From Holosporales bacterium (GTDB lineage Bacteria; Pseudomonadota; Alphaproteobacteria; RUG11792), in NCBI GenBank assembly GCA_031257415.1, contig JAIROR010000028.1:1-12054 (forward strand): DNA of 12,054 nucleotides, read 5' to 3'. Position numbers and translations under genes: made by a program. How positions within the stretch are numbered: the stretch's first letter is position 1; each line of letters begins with the position of its first letter. Under the pieces are notes generated by a model. That model worked only from the letters and a program-made list of their open reading frames with translations. It was not told where the DNA came from and ran no database searches. This document shows positions 7,084-12,054 of the stretch, in pieces.

Positions 7084-7112
7084 TTGACGTGCCCGAAAAA
7101 GTATGTTATCCT
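7084..7112 (+). promoter_or_regulatory. promoter of the 220-aa exported-protein gene
   Basis: TTGACG (7084-7089), 17-bp spacer, TATCCT (7107-7112). Both boxes and the spacing are identical to those before the 1108-aa gene, and flanking bases also match (TGTTATCCT[GA]TAATT). Transcription would start near 7119, leaving a leader of about 45 nt. Confidence 0.7.
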
Positions 7113-7150
7113 GTAATTGAGTACTTTGTGGTTTGATTGCTATCTTTTGG

Positions 7151-7155
7151 AGGAG
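7151..7155 (+). promoter_or_regulatory. Shine-Dalgarno site of the 220-aa gene
   Basis: AGGAG within GGAGGAG, 8 nt before ATG 7164. The same spacing and spacer (TTTGTTTT) are used by the 1108-aa gene. It sets the start against an upstream extension of the frame to 7137. Confidence 0.85.
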
Positions 7156-7163
7156 TTTGTTTT

Positions 7164-7826
7164 ATGAAAAACATTTTTAGAAGCAAGATCTCGTATGCTT
7201 TGCTCGGAGTGGCGATATGTACTATGGCCAGTAGTGACGGGTATGGAGGGCGTGCACTGCAAGTGCCAAAGTGTATAAAGCAAGTGCCTTTTGATGATGG
7301 TGGAATCGGTGTATATGATTCGACTACTGGGCAAACTTGGAGGTTTAGTGAGGATTGCAATGCTTTTGTCCCATGCGATGAAAACGGCATCCCAATTGCA
7401 GGGAATTGCCAAGATGGTATGTGTCCTCGTGCATTGCTCCCTGAGGTATTTCATTTTGGGATGCCTCTTGGAATGCCTTTGGGTTTATTGCCTCTTGGGA
7501 TGCCTCTTGGGATGCCTTTGGGTTTATTGCCTCATGGCCACATATCGTTGCCCTCGTTCGACAATATAGCCAAAGTTTGTTCAGGAGCGAAATCTTGTCT
7601 TGATAGAGCTGGCAACTGCGGAGGTTGCCCGGAGCCTTCATCTAAATTCACGGGAGTTGGCGGCTTGGGCAATGCCGTTGATGTTTCTGTTCAACGAAAT
7701 GATATAACGCCTGACGGCGGAATGATATCTTCTAGCCAGCGCACAAGCATTAAAAGCGGCGATCATGGCTCTGTCAGAGTTTATAGTCACAGCTTTAGTA
7801 GCGTTGGCGGTAACGGTGGTGATTAG
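7164..7826 (+). CDS. exported Cys-rich protein with GMPLGMPLGLLP repeats, unknown function
   Basis: I do not recognise this 220-aa protein. The signal peptide (MKNIFRSKISYALLGVAICTMASS) is nearly the same as that of the 1108-aa protein. Residues 47-75 form a short segment, IG at 48-49, Tyr51, Gln57 and VPCD at 69-72, that aligns without gaps to residues 86-114 of the 1108-aa protein. Nine cysteines follow the signal, several in pairs (NCQDGMC, NCGGC), suggesting disulfides. Residues 99-124 are two tandem copies of a 13-residue Gly/Met/Pro/Leu unit. The C-terminal part (160-220) is Gly/Ser-rich and probably disordered. It has its own promoter and a strong ribosome binding site. The Cys and Gly content suggests a surface or secreted protein, but no function is shown. 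Confidence 0.8.
   Translation: MKNIFRSKISYALLGVAICTMASSDGYGGRALQVPKCIKQVPFDDGGIGVYDSTTGQTWRFSEDCNAFVPCDENGIPIAGNCQDGMCPRALLPEVFHFGMPLGMPLGLLPLGMPLGMPLGLLPHGHISLPSFDNIAKVCSGAKSCLDRAGNCGGCPEPSSKFTGVGGLGNAVDVSVQRNDITPDGGMISSSQRTSIKSGDHGSVRVYSHSFSSVGGNGGD
7458..7535 (+). repeat. 39-bp in-frame tandem duplication
   Basis: Two 39-bp units, 7458-7496 and 7497-7535, differ at two bases and encode GMPLGMPLGLLP followed by Leu or His. Within each, GMPL is itself doubled. The near identity suggests a recent duplication, and copy number may vary between strains without breaking the frame. Confidence 0.9.
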
Positions 7827-7840
7827 TTCCCGCCAGCGTT
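7800..7840 (+). other. hairpin over the stop codon of the 220-aa gene
   Basis: Bases 7800-7810 (AGCGTTGGCGG) pair with 7830-7840 (CCGCCAGCGTT) as an 11-bp RNA stem with two G-U pairs and a 19-nt loop holding the TAG. No T tract follows, so it is more likely a 3'-end stabiliser or a chance fold than an intrinsic terminator. Confidence 0.4.
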
Positions 7841-8445
7841 GGGACGAATCACTGGGTGAGCAGAAGCAGAGTGGAGAATGTCGAGGAGTATTTGTGTTGC
7901 CTTTATGTAGAAGAATTGCTATGCCACTCTTGTATGTTTGCATGGACTTGGGCCAGTCTTGCGCAAGGCTGTCAAGCTTGCGCAAGGCCGTCAAGCTCGC
8001 GCAAAGCAGAGTCTGGGGCGCGGCCCAAGCGACTTCACCGCAGGCAAATATAGCGGCGTGAAGCATTATTGAGTTGTGGCGGCCTTTCGAGGCGCTCTGC
8101 GAATTGGTTTTTTGGTGGGCAGTGGCTTTTTGAGGCAGGAGGCGAGGACGGGATAAAGAAGGCGGGATAAAATGGCTTCCTTCGGAATTGTCAGAAGCGA
8201 AGTTTTGGGAGGAAGGAGCGGAGGCGGAGCGTTTGGGCATTCGAGCAAAAGACTCGACGAACAAAAAATCCGCCTCAAGGGCCGATTGCGTCGGGTTTGG
8301 AGGGAGGTCTATTTAGAAAGCAGACAAAGCGGTCTGTTTCCAGGGGTTCATCGCCTGCTCCTGCCGAGCCAGGTGCGTCGCCGGTGTAGTAACATCGTAA
8401 AGCGGAAGTTATTTTGATTTTTGGGAGCTCGAGTTAAATAAAATA
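7827..8445. other. GC-rich spacer without a convincing gene, about 620 bp
   Basis: The middle of this stretch (about 7950-8060 and parts up to 8400) is much richer in G and C than the genes around it. It contains 19-bp palindromic tandem repeats (7958-8006) and an enclosing inverted repeat. Long open frames exist on both strands (minus 7638-8264; plus 7765-8061 and 8172-8417), but none has a Shine-Dalgarno sequence. Two of them overlap the 220-aa gene, and they read as Arg/Ser/Ala-rich shadow text. GGATAAA occurs twice (8149-8170) within near-identical GG[AC]GGGATAAA. I see no tmRNA, RNase P or SRP signature. Confidence 0.55.
7947..8029. repeat. 19-bp palindromic tandem repeats inside an inverted repeat
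   Basis: The perfect 10-bp palindrome CTTGCGCAAG occurs at 7958-7967 and 7977-7986, with a diverged third copy (CTCGCGCAAAG) at 7996-8006, exactly 19 bp apart. Between the copies is GC[TC]GTCAAG. The cluster is enclosed by CTTGGGCC (7947-7954) and GGCCCAAG (8022-8029). This layout could form nested stems in RNA or serve as an array of sites for a dimeric protein. Confidence 0.75.
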
Positions 8446-8474
8446 TTGACGACGCTCAAGAAATGTGTTATCCT
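8446..8474 (+). promoter_or_regulatory. promoter of the 1108-aa gene
   Basis: TTGACG (8446-8451), 17-bp spacer, TATCCT (8469-8474), identical in both boxes and spacing to the promoter of the 220-aa gene. The transcript would start near 8481 and cross the defective leader copy (8543) before reaching the true start at 8631, a leader of about 150 nt. Confidence 0.7.
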
Positions 8475-8542
8475 ATAATTAGGTATTTCTTATGTTGCGA
8501 TTGTTGGGGCCAGAATTGCCACCTTTTATAAGAATTTGCTTT

Positions 8543-8647
8543 ATGAAAAACATTTCTAAAGACAAGACTTTATATATCTTGCTTGGAGTTATGGTGCCCA
8601 GAATTGCTATCTTTTATAGGAGTTTGTTTTATGAAAAATATTTTTAA
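8543..8647 (+). pseudogene. defective leader copy, 34-codon out-of-frame signal-peptide remnant
   Basis: ATG 8543 opens MKNISKDKTLYILLGVMV, a clear relative of the signal peptides of the 220-aa and 1108-aa proteins, then runs out of frame into the second copy and stops at 8645-8647, 14 bases inside the 1108-aa gene. Its Shine-Dalgarno position reads AAGAA (8530-8534), where the working copies have AGGAG, so translation should be poor. It is most simply a decayed duplication. A translated upstream frame overlapping the main start and affecting its initiation is the alternative. Confidence 0.6.
8618..8622 (+). promoter_or_regulatory. Shine-Dalgarno site of the 1108-aa gene
   Basis: AGGAG, 8 nt before ATG 8631. 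It sets the start against an upstream extension of the frame to a TTG at 8583, which is only the tail of the duplicated leader. Confidence 0.85.
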
Positions 8648-11600
8648 AAGCAAGATTTCGTGCACCTTGCTTGGAGTGGTGGTGTGCACGATAGTTAACG
8701 GCAACGTGCATGGAATGATGAATGTCAATGATTGGCAAACTATCCTTGAGCTTCCCAGTATTGGTTGCTGGGCTCCTTGTCGGAGCGCTTCTATCAATAG
8801 GTGTGCCTGGTACAACGGGTCGAACAAACAATTGATAGTTGCGCCATCTGCTGAATGGAGTGTTTGGGAGTGGCCCAGTTCGGGTAGAATTGGCTGGTAC
8901 CACGCATCGAACAAGCAACATCATCTTATAATAGACCAGTTGGGTAATAGTGTCCCATGTGACTCGTTTGGGAGTTCCACTCCCAGCCAAGGAGGTTTCA
9001 ACCAATCCACTCAGAGTAATCAAAGCTTTGTTGGTGGATGTGGTGGTATGTCATATACTGCTACACATACTTCTACTTCTACTATTGCCCCCACCATTAC
9101 CTCTTTTGGTAAGCCCAACTTTAATACGGCCGGCGGACAGTCTGCCTCTGTACTCACTGAAGCAATGATGAATGGCTCACAACATGGGATGCCCTCCTTT
9201 CCGCTCTCGGGTGGCGGTGGCAACTTCACTAATAGTTCTGGTTTCCAGTTCCAAAATCAGCTCAATTCGATGCAGATGCAGATGCCCTCCCCCTCTTTTA
9301 CGAGCCATGGCATAATGAACATGGGTGGCAACTTCGTTGGTTTCCAGTCCCCGAATACGTTCAATCCGATGCCCTTCTCCCCTTTTGCGAGCCAGAGCAT
9401 AATGAACATGGGTGGCGGTGGCAACTTCGTTGGTTTCCAGCCCCCGAATACGTTCAATTTGACGAATACGCCGATGAATCTCAATGATGGGGAAAAAACT
9501 AGTAATATCACGAAAGTTGAGCACCAGAATATAATCACCGGAAGTGGCGCGGTTGTTCCTATTGCGTCGTCAACAACAAATACTACAACTGTTACGCCAG
9601 GCGGTAGTAGCAGCAGCAGTGTTATCCCAGGCAAGCAACTTAACCCTCGAGTGCTGAATTTAAATCAACTTATAAAAGATAATCGCGAGTCACCTAAAAA
9701 ACCTATCTTTCATTCCATGCTCGTTAGCATGAGAATAGCGAACAATTCAGGTGGTATCAATATAAGTAATGCTGATGTTATGGATCTGACCCCTGATGCA
9801 TTCAGAGCACTGATATGGGGAATTTCAGATGGGAATAGAAGTACTGCGACTATACGACGGGTAGACGAATTAATGATTCGGTATGCACAGTTGCACCCTA
9901 TGGACGTTGTCCCTCGTGAGTATCCGTTGATCTTGTCTTATGATACTACCAAAAGTATAAGTAACGATAAGAACATGTTACTTAGAAAAGCAATCATAAC
10001 AGCGGGTACAATCATTCTTGAGTCGAGAAAGTCAGATGAGACTAAATTGGAAAGTGCAAGAAAAATCTTGAAAAGAGAACCTAATATTACACCTGGAACC
10101 AATACGGTTATTCCATCAGAAGGAATTGGGGGGGATCTCGAATCGCTTCGCGTACTCGGGGATAATATGGTGAATGGTTTTACTGCTGGGATCAACTGTA
10201 CAGCCGCTGTTGCTGAGTATATTAAGCTCCATCTTCTAGCAGCTATTGAAGAAGTTGTTGGTGGAGCAGCTATTAATAACGTAAAGGATTATGAAGTATT
10301 GGCGTTAATATTTGCTGATGCATTCGTAAGGCACCTCAACTTCGGCATGGAAATAGCTAAGTCAAAATCAAGTCAGCTAGAAATCACTCAGGCACTGGGT
10401 ATTGGAGAGCTAATTCGGATAGCCAGACTATTATCCATACCTAAAAATAACCTCAAATATCCAGGGGGCTGGGATGAAGTGAAAAAAATATTGAAAAGAA
10501 ACTTACCTCTAGGTGGAGAAACAATTTTAAATTATCTAGAAGTTGATGCGAATGAAGACCTCAGGGTTAAAAGAATTGGCAGAAATGGAGCTACACTCAC
10601 TAACAGACAGGCCGGCGCCATAATGCGGCTGATAATGGATGCAGAAAATGCCGATGAAGTGAATAAAATTATGGGAACGTCTATAGCAGATATCGATGAG
10701 GGGATTGTTGGAACAATAGATCCCGCCATCTGGGGCGATACTATTTCTGCGCCCATTTCTATTAGTCACACAAGTAATGATCGCCCTTTCACTATGCTGA
10801 ATCGTGCATCCCTCGCTTCCCCCAGCGAAAATCTAACACTGGATCAGGAAGAGCTTTCGCCTGTAGAGTATCTTGTTAGCTACGGAGCACAAAACAAACC
10901 TTTTGCTATTGGGAATTTTGTGCGCCTTAGCAAGAATAAAAAAGAGCTGACGATCAACAGAGTAGGAAGAGGCGCTTGGGCGACCATTAACGAAGATCAG
11001 ATGATAAACATGCTTCAGGTGCTGAGAGATGCTTCGGCAAGTACTGTGCCAATAGTGACGGGCTTGACTTTGGAGGAAGCGGAGGCACTATTGTATGGAA
11101 CCCTGGATATTTCTAAAGACGATAGTTACATTATAATAGATTGGTATAATAATCATAATACCAATACCACTCCATTTCCTATTGGGAAACATGTGCGCAT
11201 TGAGGGCGACAAATTAAAAATTTACGGTTTTTCACTCGGTAAACTAAGAGCAATTATGGAAAAAACACGAAAAGCGAAAACGCCCACCGCAATAATTGGT
11301 GTGCTTGTATTGGCGATCGCCAACGAAATGATAGACAAAGGAATTTCAGAAGAAAAAGTAAACGCAGTAGCAAGAACAGAGCTTGAAAATTATGGGATTA
11401 CAAATAAAGACTTAAATTCGTTATTACGGGAGGACTCAAACGAGGAAGTGAAAGGAGAAGCGACAAAATTGCTCATGCGGCTGATTAGATTAAACCTTAA
11501 ACCGGTTGCGGTTGCGCCTTCTATACCTGCCCCACAAAGCGCACCCGACACAATGTCAAAAGAGCAAGAAGCATTAGAAGTAGAGAATATGAAACAAAAA

Positions 11601-11957
11601 ATTAAAGTTGTCCCATCTGAAGAAACTCTTCAAGGTGCAGGAGGCCCAAGAATAATTGCAGATTTCAGTAAAGTGAATAGTGATCAAAGCTTTCGAGTCT
11701 TTTTAGAGTCTATGCAAACCAACATAGAAGGTGCTAACAAAGATTCGCAATCGTTGGCACACCGTCTAAGCGTTACAGTAACTGATAAATGGCTCAGTGT
11801 CACGTTCCCTCCACTGTGTTCAATGAAAACTATGAATGAGATTACAGAAAATCTTGTCGGCATATGTGCGAATTTTTTGGTCGCCGCCGGACCTGTGCAA
11901 CGGGGTAAGGCGACGCTGGAGCTAAACAAAACTTTACAGGAGCGGTGTGCCTGTTAA
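8631..11957 (+). CDS. large exported repeat protein, unknown function
   Basis: I do not recognise this 1108-aa protein. The signal peptide (MKNIFKSKISCTLLGVVVCT) matches that of the 220-aa protein. Residues 45-114 carry a Trp/Tyr-rich segment with two similar stretches (CAWYNGSNKQ at 58-67, GWYHASNKQ at 88-96), and the second ends in VPCD (108-111). Residues 115-335 are low-complexity, rich in Gly, Asn, Ser, Thr, Phe and Met, with tandem repeats around GGNFVGFQ[SP]PNTFN. From about 340 to the end the sequence looks folded and mostly helical. It includes a diverged duplication (644-697 and 773-826: LRVKRIGR/LTINRVGR, later DA, G and GT[IL]D), and PFxIGxxVR recurs at 757-765 and 848-856. The end is Cys-rich (RCAC). 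No membrane span follows the signal, so it is probably secreted, periplasmic or surface-attached. Confidence 0.85.
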   Translation: MKNIFKSKISCTLLGVVVCTIVNGNVHGMMNVNDWQTILELPSIGCWAPCRSASINRCAWYNGSNKQLIVAPSAEWSVWEWPSSGRIGWYHASNKQHHLIIDQLGNSVPCDSFGSSTPSQGGFNQSTQSNQSFVGGCGGMSYTATHTSTSTIAPTITSFGKPNFNTAGGQSASVLTEAMMNGSQHGMPSFPLSGGGGNFTNSSGFQFQNQLNSMQMQMPSPSFTSHGIMNMGGNFVGFQSPNTFNPMPFSPFASQSIMNMGGGGNFVGFQPPNTFNLTNTPMNLNDGEKTSNITKVEHQNIITGSGAVVPIASSTTNTTTVTPGGSSSSSVIPGKQLNPRVLNLNQLIKDNRESPKKPIFHSMLVSMRIANNSGGINISNADVMDLTPDAFRALIWGISDGNRSTATIRRVDELMIRYAQLHPMDVVPREYPLILSYDTTKSISNDKNMLLRKAIITAGTIILESRKSDETKLESARKILKREPNITPGTNTVIPSEGIGGDLESLRVLGDNMVNGFTAGINCTAAVAEYIKLHLLAAIEEVVGGAAINNVKDYEVLALIFADAFVRHLNFGMEIAKSKSSQLEITQALGIGELIRIARLLSIPKNNLKYPGGWDEVKKILKRNLPLGGETILNYLEVDANEDLRVKRIGRNGATLTNRQAGAIMRLIMDAENADEVNKIMGTSIADIDEGIVGTIDPAIWGDTISAPISISHTSNDRPFTMLNRASLASPSENLTLDQEELSPVEYLVSYGAQNKPFAIGNFVRLSKNKKELTINRVGRGAWATINEDQMINMLQVLRDASASTVPIVTGLTLEEAEALLYGTLDISKDDSYIIIDWYNNHNTNTTPFPIGKHVRIEGDKLKIYGFSLGKLRAIMEKTRKAKTPTAIIGVLVLAIANEMIDKGISEEKVNAVARTELENYGITNKDLNSLLREDSNEEVKGEATKLLMRLIRLNLKPVAVAPSIPAPQSAPDTMSKEQEALEVENMKQKIKVVPSEETLQGAGGPRIIADFSKVNSDQSFRVFLESMQTNIEGANKDSQSLAHRLSVTVTDKWLSVTFPPLCSMKTMNEITENLVGICANFLVAAGPVQRGKATLELNKTLQERCAC
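9210..9482 (+). repeat. Gly/Asn/Phe/Met-rich coding repeats
   Basis: About three in-frame units within the 1108-aa gene, residues 194-231, 232-260 and 261-284. Each begins GGNF or GGGGNF and the first two end in IMNM. The second and third share GGNFVGFQ, PNTFN and long identical DNA stretches; the first is diverged and has a MQMQM insertion. Recent unequal recombination is likely between units two and three. Confidence 0.85.
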
Positions 11958-12000
11958 CTGGTAATGCCAACACGCCCCACCTGAACCAGGTGGACAGGCA
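11948..12000. repeat. nested inverted repeats on and after the stop codon of the 1108-aa gene
   Basis: TGCCTGT (11948-11954) pairs with ACAGGCA (11994-12000), and inside it CCACCTG (11977-11983) pairs with CAGGTGG (11987-11993) around an AAC loop. The two right-hand arms are directly adjacent. No T tract follows, so it is not a classic terminator. The surrounding 97 bases are GC-rich compared with the gene and may be the edge of an element that continues outside the window. Confidence 0.55.
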
Positions 12001-12054
12001 GACCCTGTATTGAGGATGCCGCCGGGTCGGCTGTGCTGGTGATGCAAAAAACAC

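Larger units (their letters stand above)
6646..7163. other. divergent intergenic region, 518 bp
   Basis: This A/T-rich spacer lies between the minus-strand 244-aa gene and the plus-strand 220-aa gene. It carries promoters for both, a pair of 13-bp direct repeats, a small hairpin GCGAA-TATTT-TTCGC (6884-6898) and an 11-bp inverted repeat (6920-6988). No open frame with a ribosome binding site was found. I see no RNA gene. Confidence 0.6.
8511..8686 (+). repeat. 88-bp tandem duplication of leader and signal-peptide start
   Basis: Bases 8511-8598 and 8599-8686 align with no gaps at an 88-bp period: CAGAATTGC, CTTTTATA, TTTATGAAAAA and CTTGCTTGGAGT all recur 88 bp apart. The same block, minus the duplication, is found at about 7133-7223 before the 220-aa gene. 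The period is not a multiple of three, so the two starts are in different frames. Confidence 0.85.

Noticed and set aside
7765..8061. 98-aa plus-strand frame with a hydrophobic start
   Set aside because: Its hydrophobic segment is the shifted reading of the 220-aa gene's Gly/Ser tail, and it has no clear Shine-Dalgarno sequence. A homologue search could revive it.
7638..8264. 208-aa frame on the minus strand
   Set aside because: It overlaps the end of the 220-aa gene, starts with TTG or an ATG without a ribosome site, and reads as Arg/Ser/Pro/Ala-rich text across a palindromic repeat.
8172..8417. 81-aa basic plus-strand frame
   Set aside because: No ribosome site, no recognisable motif, and it lies in the GC-rich island where stop-free frames are common.
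11842..12054. Minus-strand frame entering from the right edge
   Set aside because: It overlaps the end of the 1108-aa gene and reads through the nested palindromes. It has no support as a gene from this window alone.

Overview
The window looks like accessory-rich chromosome from an intracellular alphaproteobacterium, most likely Rickettsiales-like. This placement is inferred from an alphaproteobacterial-style FtsZ, a murG and ftsZ outside a compact division and cell-wall cluster, a lone complex I subunit, roomy AT-rich spacers and several exported proteins that I cannot assign to any family. No rRNA, tRNA, CRISPR array, transposase or phage gene was seen.

Left part (1-568): no convincing protein gene. 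It holds a 55-bp tandem repeat in four copies (102-322), each carrying the stable mini-hairpin heptamer GCGAAGC. It also holds a promoter-like box on each strand pointing into the array, and a 14-bp T-rich direct repeat.

Housekeeping block on the minus strand (569-5720), in transcription order: murG (lipid II synthesis), a 611-aa exported acidic protein with a poly-serine tract and a Ser/Glu-rich tail, ftsZ (division ring) and a very divergent nuoA-like membrane protein. The ftsZ stop and the nuoA start share one base (TAATG), so these two should be co-translated. The 611-aa gene and ftsZ each have their own promoter-like sequence.

Exported-protein block (5911-11957): one minus-strand gene (244 aa) and two plus-strand genes (220 and 1108 aa), all starting with a strong Shine-Dalgarno sequence and a signal peptide. 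The two plus-strand genes share the same promoter boxes (TTGACG, 17 bp, TATCCT), the same 5' leader, nearly the same signal peptide (MKNIF[RK]SKIS...LLGV) and a small downstream segment ending in VPCD with identical spacing. In front of the 1108-aa gene, the leader plus signal-peptide start is tandemly duplicated (88-bp period), and the upstream copy has lost its Shine-Dalgarno sequence and runs out of frame. The 1108-aa protein has Gly/Asn/Phe/Met-rich repeats followed by a long C-terminal part with at least two diverged copies of a module of about 55 residues. I read this as a small family of lineage-specific exported proteins sharing an expression and secretion cassette. Whether they are effectors, surface proteins or variable antigens cannot be decided here.

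Spacer 7827-8445 is unusually GC-rich and contains 19-bp palindromic tandem repeats inside a larger inverted repeat. The window ends in a second GC-rich, fold-prone segment that starts on the stop codon of the 1108-aa gene and may continue outside.
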